Source: Effrenium voratum
Taxonomy: Eukaryota; Sar; Dinophyceae; Suessiales; Symbiodiniaceae
Length of the DNA stretch: 64,000 bases
NCBI GenBank assembly: GCA_963377175.1
Contig: CAUJNA010002813.1
Coordinates: 47,501 to 111,500, forward strand
Direction: 5' to 3'
Below the pieces are notes generated by a model, which had not been told where the DNA came from, searched no databases, and was given only the letters and a program-made list of their open reading frames with translations. Positions 1 through 13,100 of the stretch are shown here, one piece after another (position 1 is the first letter of the stretch; each line of letters starts with the position of its first letter). A program made the position numbers and the translations under genes.

Positions 1-203
1 CAGGTAGCAAGACTAAAGAACTGGCCCCTCTTTGCTTTATTCTCAGTGCTGAGCGAGCGGTTGTGAACCATTGCCACAGGCCGTGGAAATTATGGTGATG
101 AAGAGGTGCCCACTTTAGCCATTATAGATTTCAGGTGATTGCACATGTAGAAGGCTTCTCGACTTTGCGACCGCGTGAGAAGCAGTCGCTTGCTCGCTTC
201 CAG

Positions 204-315
204 GCAGCGGCTGTGTGCCCCCGGCAGCGTGTGGCGGAAGGGGAAACGTGGCGGTAGCTGCAGTTTGTGCCCGGACAACACGTTCACCAATACTGATTCT
301 CTGAGCCATCACCAG
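204..315 (+). CDS. Gene A exon: Cys-rich repeat, first part
   Basis: After CAG at 201-203 the frame encodes ...CAPGS...CSLCPDNTFTNTDS..., the C-x2-C-P-x-x-T-F pattern of ephrin_rec_like modules. It enters in phase 2, so an upstream exon is expected outside or at the edge of the window. The donor is either GC at 316 (phase 0) or a GT about 30 bases downstream; both join in frame to the exon at 596. Confidence 0.5.
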
Positions 316-3300
316 GCAGAATTGGGGTGGGGGTCAGTGCGGGAGTTGAGCGGGGTAGTTGGGGGCAGGGTTGGCAATGAAAACCAAGCAAGCATCCCAG
401 TGCCGATTTTGAGAAGCTCCTGTTCGAAAAACAAGCCAAGTCCTTTGGGCACATCGCTCAATCAGGTGGCGCTCCTCCTAACTTTGGAGCATGTCCAACG
501 AAACAAGCTGCAATACTCCAAGAACCTCTTCGCAATGTGCTTTGGTAAAGTGCAAACCACAAAGCCTCCCGTATAAACCGCGCTCGGCTCGGGAGGAGTG
601 CAGCGCCTGCCCGAGCTCACAGCAGACGCTGGGCCCGGGCAGCACCAGCTGCGTGTGCGAGGCCGGGTACGTGGACAATGCCTCCATCTGCTTGCTGTGC
701 TCCGAGCTGGAGGCGCGTGTCCGCGCTCGGGGTCATAGGTCCTACTTTGCAGATGTGTGCGGTGAACATCCACATCGCCAAAAGTGGATTCAACCCAGAT
801 GAGTTTCTTGGGCACTAGTTACGGTCTCTGCCAACTCAGTGCGGAGATATTTGATATCCACATGGCGCCAAGCTTCCTTTGCAGCCTTTGTATGAAAACA
901 AAGCTCCGCCAGCAAGCCCAAATTGGGGCCTTGGCTTTGTAGGCTTGAGTACAACATGGCCCCGGGGCAGGTGACTTAAGTGAGTGCTCACCTGGGGTAC
1001 AATCAAACACACCACGACAAGCACCATACAAATAATATATTGCTTCTTGCCGCACCATGTTGTTGGTCGGGGCTTGCTTTTGTTTTGTTTTGTTTTCAGT
1101 TTTCTTTCTCCAGAGGCATAAAGAAGCGTCAGGAGGGCAGCCGCCGACGCCCTTCGCAAAGAAGAAACAAATGCTACGAATAGGATACAAGGAGGCTCGC
1201 AGCAACGCTGATGCCATTGCCCACATCGAAGACCGACCACCCGAATGCAAGGAGAAAGTAACGACGCTGAGGATTCCTGGGCAGAAACCCGTCGGAGACC
1301 CACGGTGATTTCATGAGAAGTACAGTTTTCAAGGTTCTTTCTGAGAAAAATAGCTGTCGTCCATGGACCAAAAGGGCGTGTACCTTTTGGGATTCGGAAG
1401 AAACACACACACACACACACACATTTGCAGAGCCAGAGCGGCATTTACCTTGAGACACGCATAGCGCGAAACAACCAGCCCAAAATGCCAGGCGCCTCTC
1501 GTGACCGACTTTAGTCGCGATGCAACCCTGGAGCCCCAGGCGAAATTCAATAAGCAAGACCACGCTGAAACAGATGCAAGTTTGGGTTCTCCCCGACTTT
1601 GAGCCAAGTTTGGGAGCACCGCAAGCCTTCGGCTCTGAGAAAGAATCCGGATGAAGACGCTCATTCCAGACACAAGAGAGTCCCTAGTGTCTACACTCGA
1701 CTAGTGGCGGTGGCCTGATCTTGACAGCTTGGCTTTCCAATCAATCAAGCGTAACCAACCAGTCAACCAATCAACCAACCAATCAACCAATCAACCCATC
1801 AATCAACCAGTCCGTGCGTCAGTCCGTCCGTCAATCGCCCAACCAAGCAACCAAGGGACCGCGAAATTGCTTGGCAGGGTGGCGGCGCCTTCGACTGCTC
1901 GCAGCCCAATGTGAGCTTGGCGGCGGTGCCGGTGCAGGAGAGCGAGGGCTTGAGGTACAAACTGAATCTTAAGAGTTGGTTTCCTGCAACATCTGGAACT
2001 TACATTCACTTATAGCATGAAGAAGCAAAGATACAAACCAAAGTGGTTGGGCCATTTTATTGTAATGACGCTGTGCGCCGCTAGGGATGGTCCTGACCTT
2101 AAGATTATGCATGGCTGCTAATTTAAGTCTACTGGTCCAACGACCCTCTTGCTTGAGGTTACTAGGAATGGTCATCAACCTTTGAGTTTCAGATATCTCA
2201 GGCAAAGCTTGCTGAGGGTATTAGGACTTCACTTGGGTTTCTCGGGGCGGTCGTGCGCGCTTCAATAGGGAGTTCAAACAACTGTATGAAGTATTGATCA
2301 TGGCACACATGTCGCCTTTAAGCATGTTCTTCTTGCTCTCCATATGTGACATGGTCAAGCACGGATGCTCACCCGCCTGAAGGGAATGTCACCCCCTTGA
2401 AGGGAATGGATGCGTGTCTTTTGCGGGCACCAGCTTTTGGATTGTCTGTTCGGAGGGAAAGCAAAAGGACACTACCAATTTGGGAAGTCGCCTAGTTTGC
2501 TTCCTCGCTTCGAGTGGACGGGTTTCGCAATGTGTGGGATCCCCACAAATTTCTGGTTCCGAGCTCACTGAAAGGGGTGAGGCTGGGCAAAGCCAGGGTT
2601 TGCTTTTCTCTCGGGGATCAAATGACGGAAAGAATGCGACCTTTGGGTTGATCCGCCCTTGGGGTTCAATTGCCGGAAGTTTTCCAAGTATTTGCAGAGC
2701 ATTTTTTCGCATAGAGAAAAGCTCGGCTGCACCCAATTTCGTGTTTCTGGGGGTTCTAGCGGCTTAGCTGTGAGCGGTTGCCATGAATGACCAAACGATG
2801 CTGGGGATTCTAGTGGAGGGGGATATGCCAGTGCTTGGCGCTTTGTTTGGTGCTGGTGATATGGCGCTTCTGTTGGTAAAGCGTGCATCGAGCGTCGTTC
2901 AAGGTTCAGGCTTCGGCTGAGAGACTTGCGCGCAGCTCTTGGATGTAAGGCGGGTTGCTCGCATGAGACCTATTGGCCTATTGAGCCACCCCAATTCGTT
3001 GCCGTACTCAACCAAACTTCGGTGCTGCTTTTCGGTTGTCGGTTCGCAGGAGGGTTTTTGGCGGAGCAGCGCCTCCCTTCACCCCCTGCGCTGCGCGCAC
3101 CATGGGGAGGGCCACGCCTGTCGGGGCGGCGCTCCAGGCGCGCAGCGTGGGGTTGTCCCCTGCAAGGGCTCGTTTGGTTTGGCTTGCTACCCTCAAAATG
3201 GTTATCCCTTTGGATTTCCTTTCGATCTCGTTTTGGAGTAGCGGACCCTTCCAAAAGGATTTTGTGAGTTCAGCAAAGGTCAGTGGGGAACTCAAGCTGG

Positions 3301-6300
3301 GGCTTGATGAGCCGATCACAGGGCCGGCAAGGCCGTGATCTGGAGCTGTATGCTGTGGCACGCTCTTCACAAAAAAGCCGCTACACCATGTACAACATGC
3401 CCACTCCAGGACCCTTCAGCCCTCACTTGAAGTTGTAGGTGGCGGTTCTCCTCGCGAGCCGTGCAGCATGTCACCATGATAGATCTGTCAGTGCCCTTTC
3501 CTCTCGGCTGGAGATTCTCAATCGTGTAGACGAGTTCTTTTCGTTATAGAGCTCTTCCGTCTAAGTGGCTGCCTCAAGACGATGGCTCAAAGCTCCTTAT
3601 GCTTGGCGTGTTGACTCGTGTAGCGTTCGCTTCTGCTTCCTCACTTGGCCCCTGGTCCTGGGCATGGGGCGCAAGTGGCGGGAACGCGTATTGGCTGGCT
3701 GGACGAACTGGCTGAATTGCTCAGATGTTTGCTCAGATTCCAGACGCTGTTTGCTCAGATCCCTTGATGCGGGATCAGCTCTCGGCGGCGCCTGGCTGGA
3801 TGTCAGCAACGAGGACACGTGATCAGACAGCTCAGCAGGCAAAATCCCAACCACTGGGAGGCGAGTCAGTGGAAAGGATGAAGCGGATCGTGCGTCGCAC
3901 GAGTCAACGTGGCCTGTCGTTCCCCGGGGAGGACGCCACTGCGCTGCCTCTAAGTCAGGAAGTCCCGACCACGGCGCAGACACATGGTACCGTTTGGCTC
4001 CTTACCGGATTCCTGCTGCTGTGCCAGGATCTTGGGAGCAACCCAGCGTTTGACACTTAGAACAGAGACCTTTCTTGGTGGGTTATCTTCTCTGATGTTC
4101 TTCAATACAAGAAGAGTTTTTACACCGATTCAAGAAGGTCACCAGGTGTGTTTGCTTCTCCTGACTTTGACTGTTTTTAGGGGATATCATAGTGAAGCCT
4201 TTTCCCTGTTACGCGCTTCAGACATGGGGCTGATTGGGGGGATGCCGTGCTGCACGGGTTGAACGGTTCGTCAAACAGTTGAGTAGTGCCCAAACTGCCA
4301 TTTTAGCAGGTTGTCCTGCAACCGTATTTCACGGGAGTCGTAAGAAAACGTGTATAAACCGTTGTAAGTATGTTGGCAGAACCAAAAGAGAGTGGGTTTT
4401 GTGCTGCTCATATGGTTTTCTTTCCAGGCCAAGGCTCTCGACTTGTTTGTTTCGCCGCATCGGAACTGCAGGCCAGATCTGCTTGCCTGGGCACGAGGGC
4501 CCTAAGTGTCGGCAGTGCGCGCCCCAGCACTTCCTGCGGAACGGCCTGTGCGCGGGAGCCAAGGGGGACTGGATGATCGGAGGCTTTTGAAGTGCCCAGG
4601 ATTCAAAAAGTGGAAAGCAGGGCTTGATCCGGTGGTTTGGATGGCTGATTGGTGCCAATGTGCCAGATTGCCAAAGGGCCAAAGGGTGTGTTGGATGCCG
4701 GCCGAAAAGAATGCAAGCGTCCATTCTCAGTTGCGCCCCAGGCCAAGTGGGTGTGTTTGCTTTGTGGTGCTCTTTCACTTCTTGTTTTTGAACATTTGGG
4801 ACCCCGTATGGCTAAGTCAAATCCGATCGTTCTGGCGCTTTGCCAGCTTTTGCGCCCTTGGTGCCCATTCAAGAGGCCGGGCCTGCACCACGGAAGAGCT
4901 GAAGCGTGCGCTGACTCCGAAGATCGCCGTCGGTGTGGTGCTGTCGCTGGCGCTGCCGGGCCTGGCCGCTGGGGCCGTGTGGCGTCCGAGGGCCCAGGGG
5001 CGGGAGGTCTATGGGGGGGGGGGTGTTCGGTGGAGCGGAAAAGGGCAAATCGCAAGGTGGATGTGTCCCACAGCCTGGCAAGTGAATAATTACCTGAGAA
5101 GGCCTTCCAGTGGTATCGCAGAAGTGGGTGCCTTTTTTCGTACTGTTGAAGGGTATCAAAGGGCACAGAGTGATCTAGGCAACAATGGGCATGGCAACCT
5201 CCAGCATTTTAGTGTTTTGCAAGCCAAAGGGCCCATTAGGAATGTCTTTTCGGGTTTGGAAGGTCGTTGGGTTGTGTGTTGATTTTCAACTGGAATACTG
5301 CAGGATCAGATTAGACAGGTGTAGATGCTCGTGGCCTCTTGTGCTCGCCTTTTTCTGCTGGCCCAAAGGGAAACCAAAAGAAGACCCATAAACCCTTTCT
5401 CGTGTTTTTGAGTTTGTTGACCCTGGATGAACAAATTCTGGTTGAGCACTTTGGCACAGCAGGCCATCCCTTTCCGTCAACGCGCGGCCCAACCTGATCC
5501 ACAATCAACACCCGGGTAATTAGAAGGCGCTGCCCTTTTTCTGTCTTTCCATGGATTCGGGTGTTTCTTCCGAGGACCTCAGGTTGACCTTGTCCTTTAG
5601 GTTTCAATTGTAGGGGGTTTGCAGACCTCACATTGGACGAATGTGCTGTCGGGGGTTGACGTGTCGAGGCTTCTGGCCGCGCAAACGTGTTCGCCAAGAC
5701 TTGCTGCGGCCCCCCGCGGCCTGGGACGCGCTGCGGCCGTGCCTGGTGCGGGAGGTGCTGGCAGCTGTGCAGGTGGGGAGCCCCCGCCAAGGAAATGGGT
5801 TGAGGGGAGCTAAGATCTCCCAATGGGTGGCTCAGCTGTTCAAAGCCAACCTTACCAAAAGGTTCACCTGGTATTTCTAGGTCCTTTGGGCAAGCGAGGT
5901 GGCTTCCCCAAAACAAATTGTCTGACAGTCTCCCAAACGGCGCACCCTCAAAAGCACACATGCCCAACTAGAATTGGCTGTGGATATGAAGTGAATGAGC
6001 GAAGGGAATGAGAGAGTGAACGGAAGCATTTGGAGTCATTCCTTCATCATTTTATAGTTGCTTTTCTATCATTACCTTTCTCCTCCGGTCTGTTTCTTCT
6101 GTAACTTCCGGAACATCCAAGATACGAAAATAGAATGGTAAAGAGAGGGAGATGACGAAGGAATCCCATCTCCCATTCCCACTCCTCTCTTCGTTCGGGA
6201 GTGTCCATGACATGAAGGAAGAGGACAGTGGACAAGGATTCATTCCACAGCGCTGCCATCCAAGTCTCATATGAGACTTGGACTTTGTACTTTTTGGAAA

Positions 6301-8374
6301 GACAGTTTTAGTGGCAAACATGGTGATGGGTGATGGTCAGGGCAGTAAGCAACTTTGCTTCCTAGCTTATTGGCCAAAAAAAAGACAACTTTCTGCCGTC
6401 GATTTCCTGAATCCTTCAGGATCTTGAAAGGCACTCTCGGATCACTGAGAGGAGAACAGGCAGTGGAGTGCCATGAAGCAACAGACACCATGACTGCTAG
6501 CCCGTGATTCATTCAGGAGATGGGGGACGACCCAAGTTGACAAGTTGATCACCAAACCAACACCAAACCCAAAAACCAAACGAACACAACCAAGAACCAG
6601 GCCAAACATCCCCCCTCAGCGTTTTTTTATTTTTTTTTGTTTTTTTTTCTTCTTTTTTTTTTCTTTTTTTTTTCTTTTTTTTTTTTACGTCGCAGGTGGT
6701 GCAGCTCTTCGGCGTGCTGAGCCAGATTTTGCCCCAGAAGCAGCAGCGCTCGGAGTCCAAGGTGTTGAGCTTCCTGCAGCTGAACCTGAACCCAGGCCGG
6801 AGGAAGTCGGCCTTCTTTTGCTTGGTGCCAAAGGGTGAGGGGATTCCCCGATTTTGGCCATAGGTGACCAGAAGCGGCGGAAGGGTTTACGACGTATGTT
6901 TGTTTGTGCTGACACGTTGTTTCGAGAGGGGCAAATGACAATGGTGCCAACGATGAAGCAGTGCTGTTGAATGAAGGGACTGAGACGTGCGCTACAAAAG
7001 GCTGGAGGGAACCCAAACACAAATCCCAAACGCGGATTTGCGGATTCGCCGCGAAAGCTTTGCGGAAAGGAAGCCTACCCTTCCCCATCACATGCCCACT
7101 TGTTGACCACCAACGCGTCTTCTTTTACAAACAACGACAGCTCCTCGCAAGCCTTAAACGCGCTTTCCATGGGCTCAGGGCATGCGCAGCTTGTGCTGTG
7201 CTCAAAACGCATGCAGCCCACTGCTTGGCGTAGAGAATGCTCTTCGGCAAACAAGACTTGCCAGCCGCAACAACTGCAGCAGCAACAACAACAAGACAAA
7301 CAATGCTAATGCCCTGAAAACATAAAGGCTCGAAAACCGGGCTACAACGGTCGCGGAAACAACATGACTCGAAATGTTGCAAACTTATGTCCACGGAAGC
7401 TCACAGAAGTACGGTTTTCTTCCGCGGAAGGGTTGGCGGAAGGTTGACTAATTGTGTATGAACTGGAAAGAAGTAAGAAGCACCACTCATTTAGTAATAC
7501 ATGTGGGTGTGTCTCAAAAAGGAAGAACCCACAAAAGGGGCGGTGGTTACCTTTAGAAGTTTTTTTTCTTTTAGAACAACCCATGTTTACCCATTGGAAA
7601 CGGTCAACGGCGGCGCAATGCCTGGTTGCCCCTGAGAAAACCAGGAGGAAGCTTGTCTTTTGTTTTGGGGGGGGGACCTCCTGAACACTTGCCTGTTGTT
7701 TGTTGTTGCCGGTTTTTTGTTGGTTGGGGAGCCGTGCTTTCCGAGCTTTTGAGAGCAGAAGCTACTCATTTTGCCCAGAGGCGCGGCCAAGTTGGTTGGG
7801 AGCCTTGAAGACTTGGCGCAGCAATGCTTTTACCTCTGAACAACTCCCCGGGCTTTTCGCGGAATGGATGGGTAGATTTTGAGTTCAGGTCACACATAGC
7901 CATGGGGAGACCAACCGAACGCCAAGGGTGGGAAGGGGCAAGTTGGTTGCCCATTTGGGGGGGACTCACAATGGTGGACCCCGTTCCCGTTGCGCTCGGT
8001 ATTTTCCAAGGGAAAACAAGGGATACCAAATATTTTAGGGGGGCAATTTTTATTTGGAGAAGCACCAATTCGTCCTATGACGATGTAACTTGGCTTCACA
8101 GCGCCCTGCTTGCCTCGTTCTAAGCACCCCGAGTCTTTGGGCGAGTCTCTCAGATATCATCACCGACTCCCTGCACCCCGCCTGCTTCCTGGGCTTCACG
8201 CGCTCGCGGATGGCGCACCTGCTGTGCCGGCCGCTGCTGCCGGTCTACGCGCTGGCCGTGCTGTACGTGGGAATCCGCGTCTCCCAGGTCCCGCCCGAAC
8301 GGACTTCTTCTTTGAAGCAGGGGACGGTAGATTTTGGCGTTTCGCCTAAACACAAACTCAGGGTTGGGGGGTCC

Positions 8375-8449
<75 letters not shown>

Positions 8450-8686
8450 CTCTCTCTCTCTCTCTCTCTCGGCCTCACGCTCTCTCTCCCTCCCTCCCTC
8501 CCTCCCTGACTCCCTCCTTCTCCTTCTCCTTCTCCTTCTCCTTCTCCTTCTCCTTCTCCTTCTCCTTCTCCTTCTCCTTCTCCTTCTCCTTCTCCTTCTC
8601 CTTCTCCTTCTCCTTCTCCTTCTCCTTCTCCTTCTCCTTCTCCTTCTCCTTCTCTCTTTCTCTCTTTCTCTCTTTCTCTCTTTCTC

Positions 8687-8717
<31 letters not shown>

Positions 8718-8718
8718 G

Positions 8719-8817
<99 letters not shown>

Positions 8818-9052
8818 CTCTCTTTCTCTGTCTTTCTCTTTCATCCACTTGCTTTCACTTTCTTTCTCTTTCTTTCTCTTTCGTTCACTTTCTTTCACTT
8901 TCTTTCTCTTTCTCATTCTCATTTTTTCTCGTTCTTTCTCTACTCTTTTGCTGTCTTTGTCTCTCTCTCTCTCTCTCTCTCTCTCGCTCTCGCTCTCGCT
9001 CTCGCTCTCGCTCTCGCTCTCGCTCTCGCTCTCGCTCTCGCTCTCGCTCTCG

Positions 9053-9087
<35 letters not shown>

Positions 9088-10120
9088 GCTCTCGTTTTGG
9101 TTTCGTTCTCTCTCTCTCTCCCCCTTTTATTTCAATCTTTCGTTCTTTCATTTCTTTGCTCAAGGCCAGGGCTTAGGGTTTAGGGTCCCGCTAAGAAACT
9201 CTGCTTCTCCACAGCGTCAAAAGGTGCCAAGCCTGCATTGTGCTGACGGTTGTTGATTCCTAAGAGAGCTATTCCTGCCAGCTCTCCAAGGTGGAGCTTG
9301 GGCCGGCCCTCATGTGAAAGATCCAGTCTCTCACAAAACAAGCTTGAAAGTTGGCTACCTCGAACCAAGTTCCGTGAGCCGGGCAGAGCCCCTCAGGCGG
9401 ACGAAGAGAAGAGGTCGAAGCTCTGGGTGATGGCGCAAGTGCAGGTCATCAACCTCCTGCTGGTCAGTGCCGCGGCTTAAACGTCAACGTCCCTTTCCCT
9501 GGAACCTGGAACTGATATGAAATTCCTTTCAAGTTCCGAGCGCTACCGGCAAGGAGGCTCCTTTATTTTGACACATTGCCATGGAAATCTCTTTGGCGCA
9601 TGTTTTGGCATCTGACGGGATGATAATGCGCGTTGCCTCACCCCGTGCTCCATTTCGACTTGAGCAGGGCTCAATCCCCATATTGGCCGATTTCATCAGG
9701 TTGTGGAAAGGCCTGTATAAACCATGCTAACCTGGCAGAAGCAAAAGTCACCAGGTCTTGGGCACTGCTCGCCGAAACTGGTGGTGTTTTTCTTAGATTG
9801 TGCCAGTTTCAGGCTGGTTTTCAAGAATCCGAGAAGGAAAGCCAAAGAGCTCATCTTGCCACTTTGGTGTTTCGTCCGTAGGCACTGTGAGCGCAATCTT
9901 GGCCGTGGGTGAGTGCGACCCGGACCTGGAGCCGCCCATCATGGTCACGGTGCCCGAAGTGGACTGCACCACCCGCCGAAGCCTCGGAGTTTCTATGAGG
10001 GAGGCTATTCCCTGGAGCACCCAGGGGTTATTTCGAGGGTCCCCTATTGAAACTCACACCCGTGTGGATGTAAGTGTCTTGTCACCGCTTGGCACCAAGC
10101 ACTTGTGTACAAACACCCCG

Positions 10121-10162
<42 letters not shown>

Positions 10163-13100
10163 CTTGCAACTAGCGTGCAGATGTCTTTGACGAATCCTTG
10201 AGGCAACTGCATGCTCTTTGAAAATCCCGCAACCCCACAATGTTTGGCATGCCTACAATTTAACAGTGACTCAAGCCAGGATACTTCACACACAAGGTCT
10301 AGTGAAGGAGGAAATGCATCAAGACATTTGCGGGCCCGGGATTTCAAATCTTTTCCCGCCCAGCACGGTTCCGTGACGGTTCCGTGACGGTTCCGTGACG
10401 GTTCCGTAACGCGAGAGGCAGCTACTTTGGAGCAGTCGCCTTTGCCTTGACCTTGAGCTGCTTGGCGCCAAATGTGGGTGTTGACTTCTGAGACTCGTTT
10501 TCGGGGTTGGTTTTGAGGGAAACCAAAAAAAACACCACCAATGTTTTTACTGTAGGGTCTGCCTAGTTTGACACTTACCCAACACTCATATTTTTTCGTT
10601 TTTGTTTTTCCAAAAGGACACCCACATCGGACGGGACCTTTTTTTTTCCGGGCACGTGGATAGGTATTTTTCCTATTTTTTCAGACACCTTATTTGACTC
10701 GGTCCATTCAAGTGATACTCTCAGGGTTACCCTTGAATGGTGGTGAAAGCCCCCCCTGCCTCCCCTCACAAATGCCAGCAAGCACTTTACCGGACGCTTG
10801 TTTAACCCACTGTTGTTTAGACAACCCTTGTTGCCTTCCCTTTGAAGGGGACCCCACTTCCCCAACGCATAGACACCAAAAGGGAAAGCATTTGGGGTCC
10901 CCATTTGTGACAGGTACCCATGTGTCTTTTTAGGGTGGCATCGATTTTGGTCCTTCAGGCTGCGTCTACCTGGGCTACGTGGGCTTCATGGCCCTCGCGG
11001 GTTTGCGGCGTTTCGAGCTCCTCGCAAGGCCGCTCTGGCACCCCGCGCGGCTGTGCTACGCGGTGGCCCAACAGCCCCCGAGGCTGACCATCTCCTTCGG
11101 AGCCTCGAAGAAAAACAAATCAGAGAGACTGGGATGGGGTCGGAGACTGGGATCGGTCCAGTCAAGTGGCTAAGCGACTAAATGTGGCTGCTGACATTTG
11201 GTTTATGACCAGGGGCGTGGGCCCAAACTTCACACAACGGAGACTGGAGCAAAAGCGGATCAAGGACTGGGCCCAGAGTGGTTGGATTTTCTGTGTGGTT
11301 CCTCTTTTGTGCCCACAAAGAACCGGTCTGCTGTGTGGTGTGGAACATGCCGCTACCTCCTGCAAGTGGGAGGGTTTTGTCTGGACGGCCTTTGCAGAGT
11401 CAGATAAACGGACATGGGGGTGGTGGGTTTCCTTTTGGTCCTTTCCAAAACCACCAGGCTACCCTCAGAGAGCCGGCCGCGCCGAGGCGAGGCCAAGCTG
11501 CCTGCGACGTTGAAGGCGGCGCTGCTGGATGCAGCGCAGGTCCAGTGCCGCCGGGTCTTGGACGAGGTGTGGGTTTTGGCGCCTTTGGAAGGAGCGAATT
11601 TCTAGCTTCTTCTTCTTTTTCCCCTTCCAACCGGTAGTTGGTTCAGATCTTGGGTTTTGGCTCTCTGCCGCCGCTTTCCTCCGAATGGCAGGCGAAGGCC
11701 GCCTCTGGGAAGGCCGCGGCGTCCCTCGCCGCGGCCTCGGAGTCCGACGTGGCGGTGCTGGCGCCAGAGGACTTCGCGGAGCGGCGGGTGCTGGGCATCA
11801 GCGAGGCGCGCTGCGGGGGGGGGGGGGGTTTGGGCATCCGGCTTCAGTATGGTTCTTTGGGGAAGATTCGCCCCAGTTGAGGTGCTTCAAGGCCGTCAGC
11901 TGGAACATGTTCATGCAGACCCATTTGGTCTTGGACTTTTACAAGGGGATCTCCACCCCACCAGCTCCGTGCTAGGTGCGGTACCGATCTTAGGCGATAC
12001 AAATGAAGCCAGGTTTAGGTCTGTGAGGAGTGAACCGCTGCAGTGCTGCAGTTGTGGCTGGTCTTATTCTGACTGCTTCGTGCCGCGCGCGCGCCAGGAG
12101 GTGGCAGCGGAGGGGCAGGAGGCCATGGAAGACTTTCTTGAGGCGGCTCGCGGCGTTGGTAAATTCCTTCGCAAGCAATTTCGGACAATGTTGACCTTTT
12201 TCTCACAGCTTTGATCTATTTCAAGCTGCTTTGAGCCACCTTGGAAAGCAGCGCATCATTCAGATAGTAGTCCCCTTATCAGCATTCCTTACCCTTCTTG
12301 ATCGAGACCTCCAACGAGAGCGACCAATGAGCACAAAAAGAGAAACCAAGTCAACAGGAGTGTCAACCCTCCGACCCGTTTTCACCCCACTTGGTTCTGA
12401 CTCAGAAACGGACTTCAGGTCAGACCACTGGTTTCGGTGTAGTTCCGGTTGTTCTTCACTCTCCCTTCATTTTTCCAAAAGCATACCTAGAGACGTCCCC
12501 TGGATTTACTCTTTAAGCATCACCCCCCAAGGAAACTCACTTTAAGCCACCCTTTTGAGGACACGCCACCGCGACCGCTGCGTGCAAAACCGAAGACCGC
12601 GATTTGCCCCGAGCGAACGAAGCCGAAGCCGAGAGGAGCGGTGCTGGCGGAGGAGCGGGAACTACGAGGAGTTCCAAAGCCTGGCCGTTCACCACCTCTT
12701 TCAGCGCCGCAGACGGGTTTTCACGGGGAGACCCCCCAAAAAGGCGGTTGAAACCTACAGGTGGCCACCTGTTTGGGGTTCCTTGTTTGAGACAAACTCA
12801 TTGGGTGTTCCCTGGTTTGCGAAAGTGTGTGTTTTGTTGAGGCTCGGTACCAGATTGGGGCTTAAAGAAAGGACTACCATCTTCTTATGAGGTGCCCCTA
12901 CGTAGTTTAAAACACTCCGCGAGTTGAACTTCATGCTTCTTGGGGTTTGGACCATTTCAGTGGCAACATATTTCGGGAATCCCCGTGGCTCCCTCATTCT
13001 TTGCTGAACCAGCAAGATGATTTTCCCCAGGAAACCACAAGGATGGAGAACAATCTGTAGCACCCAGGCACTACGAGCGCCAAAACCGTGAAGGCATGCT

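Larger units (their letters stand above)
713..3049 (+). other. Gene A intron, no gene seen
   Basis: Holds a (CA)n run at about 1402-1423 and an imperfect CAAT/CAAC/CAGTCCGT tetranucleotide tract at about 1737-1860. The open frames present are short and lack a coding look. Confidence 0.5.

Noticed and set aside
8150..8922. Minus-strand Arg/Glu and Lys/Glu repeat proteins
   Set aside because: Translations of the pyrimidine tract's complement.
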